DNA from: Cytobacillus horneckiae
GTDB lineage: Bacteria > Bacillota > Bacilli > Bacillales > Cytobacillaceae
DNA: 64,000 bases
Direction: 5' to 3'
NCBI RefSeq assembly: GCF_002835735.1
Contig: NZ_PISD01000046.1
Location: 1-64,000 of the forward strand
Made by a program: the position numbers and the translations under genes. The notes below the pieces were generated by a model that was given only the letters and a program-made list of their open reading frames with translations, was not told where the DNA came from and searched no databases. Below, piece by piece: positions 10,429-18,415 of the stretch. Numbering within the stretch: the first letter of the stretch is position 1; the number at the start of each line of letters is the position of its first letter.

Positions 10429-11568
10429 TTATTTTGAACGCGGTGGGCGTTTTCCCCAATATTGATAGTAATCAGTCTTTATAAATCCGTTGAAGAGCTT
10501 GCGCTTCTTTGTAGCTGGTTTGCCGAAGAAGGTCTCAAACTGTTCATCAGATGTAAGCATATAGATCGACCATGTGTCCAAGGTAGAAAAAGCCGCACCC
10601 ATTTCTTTATACATTTGCTGAACTGCCGGTTTATCTCCAAGTCGTTCACCATATGGAGGGTTGCCAATAATGACGCCATATTCTTTTGTCGTTGTAAAAT
10701 CTCTTACTTGCATTTGCTTAAAGTTTACTAGGTCACCAAGACCTGCTTCAAACGCATTTTCCTCTGCTATTTTCACCATGCGGTGATCAATATCAGCACC
10801 CTCTATGTCCAGCGGCTGATCATAGTTTGCCAAGTCCTCCGCTTCCATACGGACATCCTCCCAAATTTGATCAGAAATCCAGCCCCACTGTTCTGATACA
10901 AATTCGCGATTAAATCCTGGTGCAATATTTTGGCCAATTAAAGCTGCTTCAATTGGAATCGTCCCTGATCCGCAAAACGGATCAACAAATGGTTTGTCCG
11001 GTGTCCAATTCGTAAGCATAATGAGAGAAGCTGCAAGGGTTTCTTTCAACGGCGCTTCTCCTTGGCCAGTTCTGTATCCTCGTTTATGTAACCCACTGCC
11101 GCTGGCATCAATTGTAATTGTAGCAATATCTTTTAGTAAGGCGACTTCAATTTTAAAAAGAGGACCATTTTCATCAAACCAGCCCGTTTTTTTATAATGA
11201 GTTCTCATCCGCTCGACAATTGCTTTTTTAACAATACCTTGACAGTCAGACACACTGAACAATTTAGACTTCACCGATTTTCCCGAAACAGGAAATTCCG
11301 CTTCCTCTGGTAAATAATTCTCCCATGGGAGCGCCTTTGTTTTTTCAAATAATTCGTCAAACGTTGTTGCTTTAAACTCGCCTACTTTTACTTTAATGCG
11401 GTCAGCCGTTCTTAGCCACATATTGCTGCGCGCGATTGCCTTTTCATCACCTTGAAAGGAAATTCTTCCATTTTCCACTTGGCACTCATAGCCGAGCGCT
11501 CTTACTTCCTTTGCTACAAGCGCTTCTAACCCCATTGCAGAAGTGGCAATGATATTATATTTTGACAT
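10429..11568 (-). CDS. ypsC: THUMP-domain RNA methyltransferase YpsC (RlmL-like)
   Basis: The 379-residue protein has an N-terminal THUMP region (about 1-160) and a C-terminal UPF0020 class I methyltransferase domain. The latter shows the SAM-binding motif DPFCGSGTIPIEAA and the catalytic NPPYGERLG typical of guanine-N2 or adenine-N6 modification. By homology it should methylate 23S rRNA at the site of the E. coli RlmL N-terminal methylase. It lacks the extra RlmK module of the E. coli fusion, which is normal in Bacillus. It is next to rnpB and gpsB, as in B. subtilis. Confidence 0.92.
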   Translation of the reverse strand: MSKYNIIATSAMGLEALVAKEVRALGYECQVENGRISFQGDEKAIARSNMWLRTADRIKVKVGEFKATTFDELFEKTKALPWENYLPEEAEFPVSGKSVKSKLFSVSDCQGIVKKAIVERMRTHYKKTGWFDENGPLFKIEVALLKDIATITIDASGSGLHKRGYRTGQGEAPLKETLAASLIMLTNWTPDKPFVDPFCGSGTIPIEAALIGQNIAPGFNREFVSEQWGWISDQIWEDVRMEAEDLANYDQPLDIEGADIDHRMVKIAEENAFEAGLGDLVNFKQMQVRDFTTTKEYGVIIGNPPYGERLGDKPAVQQMYKEMGAAFSTLDTWSIYMLTSDEQFETFFGKPATKKRKLFNGFIKTDYYQYWGKRPPRSK

Positions 11569-11603
11569 CGTTTCACCCTTTTCATGATTATGCGTTATAT
11601 ATA

Positions 11604-11628
11604 AGAAAAGCTCTCCTATTAGGAGAGC
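11604..11628 (-). terminator. terminator of rnpB
   Basis: GCTCTCCT (11610-11617) pairs with AGGAGAGC (11621-11628). On the minus strand the stem is followed by TTTTCTT. It lies about 24 bases past the mature 3' end of the RNase P RNA and before ypsC. Confidence 0.85.
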
Positions 11629-11651
11629 CTAAATTCTTAAATTTTATTACA

Positions 11652-12058
11652 CTAATATCGTTCTGTAAGCCATGTTTTGTACTACGTACTGCGAACGACG
11701 ATAAGTCTCGTACGAAGTGGCAATCATCTATCTACAGACCGCAGTCTGTCCTTCCCTTCTGTTCATTTCCTCAGGGAAAGTGCCCCTACCATTATTTGGG
11801 TTTCTCACTCGCGGGGTTTACCTCGTTCCACCCTATTCATTTCTGAATAGGCTCCGTCACTGTGGCACTTTTATAGGTATTCATACCATATCAATTGACT
11901 TAGGTATTTTCCCTGCCGTCAGCCTGCGCTTAAGCAAGCTGCCCTAGCTTATGACTTCGCTAGGCACGAACACTACAGGCATCTCAGCCTGTGTGAGCAT
12001 GGACTTTCCTCTACAATAGTGAACTATTGCAGCGATTACCCGAACGCTATTAATGATA
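11652..12058 (-). ncRNA. rnpB: RNase P RNA, Bacillus (B) type
   Basis: The minus strand shows the landmarks of the B. subtilis molecule in order: GCGTTCGGGTAATCGCTGC at the 5' end, GAGGAAAGTCCATGCTC, TAGTGTTCGTGCCTAGCG, AGTGCCACAGTGACG, GGTAAACCCCGCG, TAGATAGATGATTGCC and finally ACATGGCTTACAGAACG. It is the ribozyme that trims the 5' leader of pre-tRNAs. Length is about 400 nucleotides as expected. The exact ends are estimates by comparison with B. subtilis. It lies between gpsB and ypsC, its usual place. Confidence 0.97.
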
Positions 12059-12066
12059 CAACGAAT

Positions 12067-12095
12067 ATTATATGTAATTTCAAAACGAATAGCAA
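12067..12095 (-). promoter_or_regulatory. promoter of rnpB
   Basis: Minus strand TTGCTA (12090-12095) and TATAAT (12067-12072) have a 17-base spacer. Transcription would start close to 12060, only a few bases before the estimated mature 5' end. Confidence 0.75.
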
Positions 12096-12119
12096 TGTTT
12101 TTTTTTAGTAATTAAGGAA

Positions 12120-12428
12120 TTAATCGTATAATTTACTTCCAAAAACATGCTTCTCCAAGTTGGAAAGACGCTTTAAAATATCAAAATTCGTTGTCCCAGC
12201 AGGCTGCTGCTGAGGAGCTGCTGGACGATTTGAAGAATTCTCCAGCTGTTTTTTTAGCTTCATGTTTTCTTGTTGAAGCTCTTCAATTTCTGCATGTAAG
12301 GTTTCATAATCTTTAATAATCAAGTCTAAAAATTTGTCAACATCTTCCGGCCTATAACCGCGCATTGCAGTTTTAAACTCTTTTTCCAAGATATCTTTAG
12401 CCGTTAGTTTAATTTTATCCGATAGCAT
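12120..12428 (-). CDS. gpsB: cell-cycle protein GpsB
   Basis: The 102-residue DivIVA-like protein coordinates PonA (PBP1) movement between division site and side wall. The N-terminal DivIVA motif is clear ([25 protein letters not shown]). It is followed by a coiled coil (about 35-65), a proline/glutamine linker (AAPQQQPAG) and the C-terminal helical trimerisation segment ([16 protein letters not shown]). The start at 12428 is taken because GAGGTGAG precedes it; the frame extends eight codons upstream without a site. Its partner PonA is encoded at 24674-27325. Confidence 0.95.
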   Translation of the reverse strand: MLSDKIKLTAKDILEKEFKTAMRGYRPEDVDKFLDLIIKDYETLHAEIEELQQENMKLKKQLENSSNRPAAPQQQPAGTTNFDILKRLSNLEKHVFGSKLYD

Positions 12429-12515
12429 AACACTCACCTCAAGTATCGCCAATACTACTCTTTATTCTTTCAAATAACTGCTGATTTGTCAATTTTAATG
12501 TATTCATTTACTGCA

Positions 12516-13079
12516 TTAAAATCCATTTTCTCTCATTTGTTCTTCTTCAACAATCATTTGCAAATCATAAAAGGTAATTTGGCGAATATTATAGTCATGG
12601 TTTTCCATGTGGTTTTTTGCTACTTCATATAAATATTTAGGTGTTCCTTCTTTTTCTGTATCATAGAGCATGAGAAGCGTATCACTCTTTGCCACTAGAA
12701 ACTGATTTTTCATCCGAAATTGATTAGGACTTTCATATGGCTTCCTCGATACAGAATCAACAAAATCTGCTTGAGCAATTATGGATTCGTACAGCTCTTT
12801 ATTATTATCCTTCCAATTTTCTTCTTGATGTAAAAAAGGTGTTATCACACCTAACTGCAAATGCTCATATCCTTCTATTTGCAGCTCCAAAACTACTTCT
12901 GCCGCCCAAAGTTCGACGCCTAGCTGCCCGCTTATTATCACCCATTCTAAACCTTCTTCAAGTAGGATAATCAGCTCTTTTTTTATCGCTTTTTTTATAT
13001 AGGTGAGCGCTGGTTCATCCTGTTTAAATACACCTAGCTCAAATGGTTTATAACCTGATACAACAGCAATTTGTGCCAA
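12516..13079 (-). CDS. ypsA: SLOG-domain protein YpsA (UPF0398)
   Basis: The 187-residue protein belongs to the DUF1273/UPF0398 family with a Rossmann-like SLOG fold, thought to bind a nucleotide-derived ligand. The family pattern [13 protein letters not shown] at the N-terminus and [13 protein letters not shown] near residue 50 are visible. In Firmicutes YpsA has been linked to cell division and is usually beside gpsB, as here. The start appears to be TTG at 13079, preceded by AAGGAG; no ATG is available close by. Confidence 0.92.
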   Translation of the reverse strand: MAQIAVVSGYKPFELGVFKQDEPALTYIKKAIKKELIILLEEGLEWVIISGQLGVELWAAEVVLELQIEGYEHLQLGVITPFLHQEENWKDNNKELYESIIAQADFVDSVSRKPYESPNQFRMKNQFLVAKSDTLLMLYDTEKEGTPKYLYEVAKNHMENHDYNIRQITFYDLQMIVEEEQMRENGF

Positions 13080-13178
13080 TGATTATTGACTCCTTATAAA
13101 CTTAAAATCGAAAGATACATCTATTTTAACATATGATCCATTTTAATCGAAATGATTTCAAAATCTTGTTTTCATCGT

Positions 13179-13223
13179 AAAAAAGCGACTTGACATTCGA
13201 TGCACAGAAATGTCAGTCGCCTT
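13179..13223 (-). terminator. terminator of the cotD-like gene
   Basis: On the minus strand GCGACTGACATT pairs with AATGTCAAGTCGC (one bulged A) and is followed by TTTTTTA. It lies 25 bases after the coat gene's stop codon. Confidence 0.8.
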
Positions 13224-13247
13224 TAAATGTATTACTTATTTATATAA

Positions 13248-13712
13248 TTATCTTCCAAATCCTGGTCTACCGAAGCCTTTAGGGCCATAACCCTGGCCAC
13301 CAAGTCCTGGATCAGCCGCTCCAGCAACTCCTGTTCCTGGACCGAATCCTGGACCTCCGAATCCCGGACCTCCGAACCCTGGGCCTCCGAATCCTGGACC
13401 TCCAAATCCTGGACCTCCAAATCCTGGACCTCCGAATCCTGGACCTCCAAATCCTGGACCTCCGAATCCTGGACCTCCAAATCCTGGGCCTTGTCCTGCT
13501 CCTGCTACAAATTGCTGGTTAGTCACCTCGTTAGCAAAAGACTGAGTGTGCGGAAAATGGTGTTGATGCTTGTAGTTAACATGATTCACAGTAGTTGTAT
13601 GGCTAGGATGAATATGTGGCACAATTACATTTTCACAAGTATGTTGGACATTACATTTTGTTGGATGTACGATCGGTGGGCATACATGTGTTTTTGGTCC
13701 GCAATGACGCAT
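13248..13712 (-). CDS. cotD: CotD-like spore coat protein with glycine-rich repeat tail
   Basis: The 154-residue protein has an N-terminal part like inner-coat protein CotD of B. subtilis: histidine- and cysteine-rich, with PPIVHPTKCN, VPHIHPSHTTTVNHVN and HHFPHT. The second half is unlike CotD: about ten GPGFG units, then a GAADPGLGGQGYG tail. The ATG at 13712 follows AAAGGGGATC. A sigma-K-like promoter lies upstream, fitting late mother-cell expression. The repeats likely give a flexible or self-assembling segment; that is inference. Confidence 0.88.
   Translation of the reverse strand: MRHCGPKTHVCPPIVHPTKCNVQHTCENVIVPHIHPSHTTTVNHVNYKHQHHFPHTQSFANEVTNQQFVAGAGQGPGFGGPGFGGPGFGGPGFGGPGFGGPGFGGPGFGGPGFGGPGFGGPGFGPGTGVAGAADPGLGGQGYGPKGFGRPGFGR
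13351..13485. repeat. nine tandem 15-bp units inside the cotD-like gene
   Basis: Nine contiguous 15-base units (plus strand GGACCTCCRAATCCT with few changes) encode the GPGFG repeats. Five units differ only at the R position. Since 15 is a multiple of three, the opposite frames also stay open, producing shadow frames. The array is a likely site of copy-number change by slippage. Confidence 0.9.
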
Positions 13713-13750
13713 ATTAAGATCCCCTTTCTCTAAGTTATAATTCACATTAA

Positions 13751-13780
13751 TAACCTATGGTAAAACAGGGATTCTTGTAC
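13751..13780 (-). promoter_or_regulatory. possible sigma-K promoter of cotD
   Basis: Minus strand CATAGGTTA (13751-13759) fits the sigma-K -10 consensus CATANNNTA, with an AC (-35) 17 bases upstream. B. subtilis cotD is a sigma-K/GerE gene, so the assignment agrees with known control. Confidence 0.5.
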
Positions 13781-13821
13781 TAAGGAAAATACCTATATTG
13801 CGACCCAATTTTTAATCTATA

Positions 13822-13917
13822 TTAGAGAAAGCTGTAAAAGCTATCCTTCATTGTTGTCATTAAAACTGCTGTAAATATAACAATAAGAAAAAATACATAC
13901 AAAATTGCTTTATACAT
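13822..13917 (-). CDS. possible 31-residue membrane peptide
   Basis: The frame starts MYKAILYVFFLI and forms one hydrophobic helix followed by a short polar end (TMKDSFYSFL). A weak ribosome site (GGGGCTG) lies about nine bases before the ATG. It occupies the 330-base gap between cotD and yprB. Single-helix peptides are common in spore formers, but this could also be chance. I do not recognise it. Confidence 0.35.
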   Translation of the reverse strand: MYKAILYVFFLIVIFTAVLMTTMKDSFYSFL

Positions 13918-14043
13918 ATAATCAGCCCCACTAGTTTAGTTCTTTCTACCTCTCCGTTACACGGATTATTTTACAAGGATTTTAGAATGTATACAACTAG
14001 GAAATAGTGGTTTTTGAAATGATTTTATATTTACTAAAAAAGC

Positions 14044-15321
14044 TTAATCTATATGCCTTATTTTCTCCTCCCGGTTTATCCTTTTCGTCAATCTTGCTTT
14101 TCTTTTGGCAATATTCTCAAGGTTTATATTTCCTCTTTTAAGTTGTAAATTACCATTGAAAATGTTTTCTGCTTTCTCTGTATAAAAAATTGCTTTATTA
14201 AAATCAATTTGTCGGTGCTCATATATTTTAGCAAGTTCTATACTGGCTTCGAGCTGCTCCTTCAGGTCGCCTTTTGCAATGACTGTTTCCCATAGTGGAA
14301 TGGCTTGTAGCCACTCCTTTTGCTTTTTATATTCAAAGGCAAGTGCATGCATGCCTTTATAGGCATCAAAACTGTTTCCTCCAGATACCTTCGTAAACTT
14401 TTCCTTCGCTGCCTCCCTTTCTCCTAATGCAGCAAACCATCTGCCTGTTTCAAATGTCTCCCGTTCAGACTGCTTTTGATCAAGCCCTAAAAGCTGAAAA
14501 GAAAGGTGAGTGTACAAGCTAATAAGTGAAAGAATATCCACTTCATTATGCTTCATTATACCTAACATTCCTTCTGGATTTTTAGATTCAACAAAATCAA
14601 AATAAATCATCGGGGCTAAAAATCCGGGAATATCATCCTTTCTTTCAATCCCTAGCACTTCTTTTTCTACAATTGAAAGCTTTGTTCGTTCCAGTCTATG
14701 TTTCCACATCCGCCTTGCTGCATGATATAAATCAAAATGGCCGAATGGCGGCAGCTTTGGCAAATGTTCTCTAATTAACGTATGCCTTGTTTTTACCTGC
14801 GGCCAATCAAAAGCCTTCCCATTATATGTCACCATTGTTGTATAGTCGATACTTTCTAGAAAACTCTTATATAGTGCAACTTCACCGCCTGGATTAGGTA
14901 AAATATGCTGTTTAAGGACGACGCCAGATTCAGTTAAGCTGGCATGGCCAAGCAAAAATATCGTGTTTCCTGCTCCGCCTCCTAAACCTGTCGTTTCCGT
15001 ATCAAAAAAGAATAAATCATTAGGCTTATGCCCTTTCGATGAAAGTGGATGGCTTATTTCTTTGCGATTCCATGCACTTACCGCATGGATTAGATCTGAA
15101 AATTTATAGTGTCCATGCTGGTAGTCCAAAGGAAAATACACTTCGCGCACAAGGCAAAAGGCATCATCTAAATAGTACGGTTTAACACCGGCCTCCTTCC
15201 ATTGCTGTTTATAAGGCATTTCAGCAGCTGAGGGCTGAATCTTTTTCTCTATTTGTGCTGGTTCTTTTTCTTGATGCACAATATGCGATTTTAATCGGTT
15301 TAACTTATTTTTAATAGACAA
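14044..15321 (-). CDS. mrfB: DEDDh exonuclease MrfB (YprB)
   Basis: The 425-residue protein has an RNase H-like exonuclease domain (about 100-270) with the first DEDD motif in FFFDTETTGLG and a later HNEVDILSL. The C-terminal part is helical and TPR-like (EKAENIF). With MrfA it forms the UvrABC-independent mitomycin C repair pathway described in B. subtilis. The start is placed at TTG 15321, because AAAGGTG precedes it and it gives MSIKNKLNRL; the frame is open nine codons further up. It overlaps the end of mrfA by 11 bases, so the two are coupled. Confidence 0.9.
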   Translation of the reverse strand: MSIKNKLNRLKSHIVHQEKEPAQIEKKIQPSAAEMPYKQQWKEAGVKPYYLDDAFCLVREVYFPLDYQHGHYKFSDLIHAVSAWNRKEISHPLSSKGHKPNDLFFFDTETTGLGGGAGNTIFLLGHASLTESGVVLKQHILPNPGGEVALYKSFLESIDYTTMVTYNGKAFDWPQVKTRHTLIREHLPKLPPFGHFDLYHAARRMWKHRLERTKLSIVEKEVLGIERKDDIPGFLAPMIYFDFVESKNPEGMLGIMKHNEVDILSLISLYTHLSFQLLGLDQKQSERETFETGRWFAALGEREAAKEKFTKVSGGNSFDAYKGMHALAFEYKKQKEWLQAIPLWETVIAKGDLKEQLEASIELAKIYEHRQIDFNKAIFYTEKAENIFNGNLQLKRGNINLENIAKRKARLTKRINREEKIRHID

Positions 15322-17596
15322 TATAATCACCTTTATCGTAACGTGCAAATATTTTTAGAACGTCCCGCTTAGCTGTTGAGGATGACGGGTCTGTTCCTAT
15401 ACATGAAGGACAGCCGGATTCACATAGACAGCGCTCGACCATTCTTCTTGCTTCTTTCATAATCGTATCAATTCCTTCAAATACCTTTTCACTTAACCCG
15501 ATGCCACCAGGATATTTATCATAAAAAAATATTGTCGGCTGTTCATTGTGAACAGCTCTCACTTGAGGTACCACATGAACATCTGATGGATCGCACATGA
15601 CAAACAATGGAACAATATGCTTTAAGGCATGTGCAGTACCAATTAAGCCCTGCTCAAGTCGTTCCTGTTCAAACTGCAGCCCGATTTCATCAATTGATAG
15701 CCAGGCGGCACTTGTATGAAGCTCTTCCTCCGGCAAAGAAATCGGACCTGAACCGATATTTTCATGGGTATCAAATTTGATTTTCTTAAATATCGTCGCC
15801 ATAGCAGTTACACTAACATCACCAAAACCAACTTCACCTAATACCGCTTGCTTCGCACGATCCTGCTCCAAAACTTTTAATTCCACAGCAAGGTTTGCAT
15901 CAGTATAATAATCGACTGCCACTTCTCTGACAAAAGCCTTTTTCTCTTCCCAATCGAGATACTCAACTTGATATTGCACACCTTGGTGTAAATAGATGGC
16001 TTCATCATGAAGCAGTGTCATCGCAGAAAAACGGTCCATTTCACCGATTACTTTTACATGAGCGACATCAGATTGGTCAATGATGACGACATTTTCCTGC
16101 GATGCTGACCTGAGGCTGACGTTATGAGCAGGAAATGCATCATTCATCCAATAAAATTTATTACCGTTTTGATGAAGCACCCTTTCCTCTACTAAATACT
16201 CAAGAACCTCTTCTGTTTCAAATGTTCCGAAGCGTTCACCTTCTGAAAATGGCAATTCATAAGAAGCGCATTTTATATGATCAATTAAAATAATTAAATT
16301 ATCCGGATTTATTCTTGCAGTCTCTGGATTTCGATTAAAGAAATAATCAGGGTGACCTATAATAAACTGGTCGAGCGGGTTAGAGCTGGCGACCATAATG
16401 ACCAATGACTCACTATGCCTGCGCCCCGCTCTGCCTGCTTGCTGCCATGAACTTGAAATGCTGCCGGGATATCCAGTCATAATACATACTTGAAGCTGGC
16501 CAATATCCACGCCCAATTCCAGTGCATTCGTACTGACGACACCATAAATTTCTCCCGAACGGAGTCCCTTCTCAATTGCCCGTCTTTCGGTTGGCAAATA
16601 TCCGCCGCGATAGCCGCGAATCGCCTTCGGGCCAAGCATATGTTTCACGAGCTCCTGCAAATAGGTCAGCAGAATTTCCACTCTCACACGGCTCTTTGCA
16701 AACACAATTGTCTGCACTTTGTTCTTTAGCAGCTCAACAGCAAGACTTCTAACTTCCAATGTGGCACTGCGACGAATATTTAACGGTTTATTTACGATGG
16801 GCGGATTATAAAAGACAAAATGCTTCCTTCCGCTCGGCGCGCCATTATTATCTATGAGTTTCATTTTTTTCTCTGTTAAAGATTGTGCAAGCTCAAGCGG
16901 ATTCGCAATCGTTGCTGATGTACAAATAAATACAGGATCACTCCCATAAAAGCGGCAGATTCTGCGCAGCCTTCTAATGACATTTGCTACATGCGATCCA
17001 AAAACACCGCGATAAATATGTAGTTCATCAATAACGACATATTTTAGATTTTCAAATAATGATACCCATTTTGTATGATGGGGAAGAATGGCCGAATGAA
17101 GCATATCAGGATTTGTCATTACAACATGGCCGGCACGTCTTACCTTTTGCCTAATATTAGCCGGAGTATCGCCATCATACGTATAGCTGTTAATCTCCAG
17201 CCCTGACTCCTCAATGATTTCATTAATCTCCGCTTTTTGGTCTTGAGCCAATGCTTTTGTTGGAAACAAATACAGTGCTCTTGAATCTGGATCATTCACA
17301 ATTGATTGCAGTATAGGGAGGTTGTAGCATAGCGTCTTTCCTGAAGCAGTCGGTGTGACCGCAACAATACTTTCGCCTGATGACGCTGCTTCAAAGCTTG
17401 ACTTTTGATGCGTATATAGCTGAGAAATTCCTCGTTGTAGCAAAGCATCTTTAAGCGCAGGGTGCAGTGTATCAGGCATATCCTTGACACGCGCCTCTTT
17501 TTCCTCAATTGTATGCCAATGGACAATATTTTCTTTAAATTTATCTGAGATCTTTATTTCATTAATCATTTCACTCAAGTTTTTTCGCATTTTCAC
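15311..17596 (-). CDS. mrfA: DEAH/DExH-box helicase MrfA (YprA)
   Basis: The roughly 760-residue superfamily 2 helicase has Walker A TPTASGKTL (around residue 84), the DELH box in VIDELHIYRG, and motif VI region QQAGRAGRR. The C-terminal DUF1998 domain ends in the four-cysteine metal site CLCESGCPSCIG. In B. subtilis it works with MrfB to remove mitomycin adducts. Start choice: GTG at 17596 lies six bases after GAGGTG; ATG 17590 is an alternative, while GTG 17605 falls inside the ribosome site. A LexA-like box lies upstream. Confidence 0.93.
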   Translation of the reverse strand: MKMRKNLSEMINEIKISDKFKENIVHWHTIEEKEARVKDMPDTLHPALKDALLQRGISQLYTHQKSSFEAASSGESIVAVTPTASGKTLCYNLPILQSIVNDPDSRALYLFPTKALAQDQKAEINEIIEESGLEINSYTYDGDTPANIRQKVRRAGHVVMTNPDMLHSAILPHHTKWVSLFENLKYVVIDELHIYRGVFGSHVANVIRRLRRICRFYGSDPVFICTSATIANPLELAQSLTEKKMKLIDNNGAPSGRKHFVFYNPPIVNKPLNIRRSATLEVRSLAVELLKNKVQTIVFAKSRVRVEILLTYLQELVKHMLGPKAIRGYRGGYLPTERRAIEKGLRSGEIYGVVSTNALELGVDIGQLQVCIMTGYPGSISSSWQQAGRAGRRHSESLVIMVASSNPLDQFIIGHPDYFFNRNPETARINPDNLIILIDHIKCASYELPFSEGERFGTFETEEVLEYLVEERVLHQNGNKFYWMNDAFPAHNVSLRSASQENVVIIDQSDVAHVKVIGEMDRFSAMTLLHDEAIYLHQGVQYQVEYLDWEEKKAFVREVAVDYYTDANLAVELKVLEQDRAKQAVLGEVGFGDVSVTAMATIFKKIKFDTHENIGSGPISLPEEELHTSAAWLSIDEIGLQFEQERLEQGLIGTAHALKHIVPLFVMCDPSDVHVVPQVRAVHNEQPTIFFYDKYPGGIGLSEKVFEGIDTIMKEARRMVERCLCESGCPSCIGTDPSSSTAKRDVLKIFARYDKGDYIVY

Positions 17597-17623
17597 CGTC
17601 TTCACCTCATACTTCTATTCTAG

Positions 17624-17637
17624 CGAATGAACGTTCG
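17624..17637. promoter_or_regulatory. LexA/SOS-like box before mrfAB
   Basis: CGAATGAACGTTCG differs at one position from the Bacillus core GAAC-N4-GTTC (GAAT-GAAC-GTTC). On the minus strand it overlaps the spacer between a TTTTTC -35-like hexamer and TAGAAT, the proper place for repression. Confidence 0.5.
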
Positions 17638-17765
17638 TGAAAAAAGCCTTTTCTCTGCTTTTTATAAAGGTTACATTTTCCATTTGCTGAAATTGTAGAC
17701 ATTCACCTAACACTTGACCATTGCATAAGATAGTAAGAAAATTCCTTGCGCAGGAGGGAAGTTAA

Positions 17766-18221
17766 ATGAGCGGAAATAAAAAAGAGCCTTTTGGTGATTT
17801 AATGAAGTCAATGAATCATTTTTTTCAAGAAAAACCTGTTAAAAATTTTCTTCAAACAATGGATGATTTCTTCAAAAATCCATTTCCCTTCTCAACATCA
17901 TTTCATGTTGAGCTAAATGAGACACAGGATGAATATGTAATTTTAGCCGAGCTTCCCGGTATTAATAGAGAACAAATTCAGATTGATGTAATCAATAATT
18001 ATGTCAAAATTATTGTAAACAGCCTAAATGTTATTAATACAGAAGATGAAAACCGGCAAGTTACAAAAAGGCAGGAATCCTACCAGCAATCTACGAGAAC
18101 TGTGCCACTCCCTTTTCAAATAAATGAAAAGAAAATAAAAGCCTCACATGAAAACGGTCTGCTAACGATAAAAGTACCTAAGCACAAAGGCAAACGAATT
18201 ACGCTTGATTCGATTGAATAG
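17766..18221 (+). CDS. Hsp20/alpha-crystallin small heat-shock protein
   Basis: The 151-residue protein has an N-terminal phenylalanine-rich arm (about 1-45). An alpha-crystallin domain follows (about 48-145), with the LAELPGINREQIQIDV start and the hallmark ENGLLTIKVPK near the end. Such proteins hold unfolding proteins in an ATP-independent way. The last residues (HKGKRITLDSIE) lack an evident I-X-I motif. GGAGGGA precedes the ATG. It is divergent from mrfA; at this spot in B. subtilis a PTS gene, not an Hsp20, is found. Confidence 0.9.
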   Translation: MSGNKKEPFGDLMKSMNHFFQEKPVKNFLQTMDDFFKNPFPFSTSFHVELNETQDEYVILAELPGINREQIQIDVINNYVKIIVNSLNVINTEDENRQVTKRQESYQQSTRTVPLPFQINEKKIKASHENGLLTIKVPKHKGKRITLDSIE

Positions 18222-18243
18222 CAAATTTACATTAGCCACTAAA

Positions 18244-18272
18244 AAGCAAGCAGTTATTTGGTCTGCTTGCTT
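18244..18272 (+). terminator. hairpin after the Hsp20 gene (left of a twin pair)
   Basis: AAGCAAGCAG (18244-18253) pairs with CTGCTTGCTT (18263-18272) over a 9-nt loop. The T run after it is poor. The same arms recur at 18387-18415. Confidence 0.55.
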
Positions 18273-18287
18273 GAGGCTCTGGACTAA

Positions 18288-18355
18288 AAAAGGAGTAGAT
18301 GGGATTTTCAAAGGGTTACCGCAGGCGAGCGGACATCTCTCCAAATTCAACTAAA
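18288..18355. repeat. dispersed intergenic element, copy B
   Basis: A short version of the element at 5277-5365. It shares GGGATTTT near its start and GCGGACATCTCTCCAAATTC at 18329-18348. It lies between the convergent Hsp20 and permease genes and is bracketed by matching hairpins. Confidence 0.6.
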
Positions 18356-18386
18356 ATTTCATCGCTTTCACTTTATCTAAAATCTG

Positions 18387-18415
18387 AAGCATGCAGTCAT
18401 TTTATCTGCTTGCTT
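18387..18415 (-). terminator. hairpin at the end of the permease/M1 gene (right of a twin pair)
   Basis: AAGCATGCAG (18387-18396) pairs with CTGCTTGCTT (18406-18415) with one mismatch. It overlaps the stop codon of the convergent gene and copies the hairpin at 18244-18272. Confidence 0.5.

Noticed and set aside
13232..13480. Minus-strand acidic repeat frame (EVQDSEVQDL type)
   Set aside because: A shadow of the 15-bp repeat in cotD; open only because the unit is a multiple of three.
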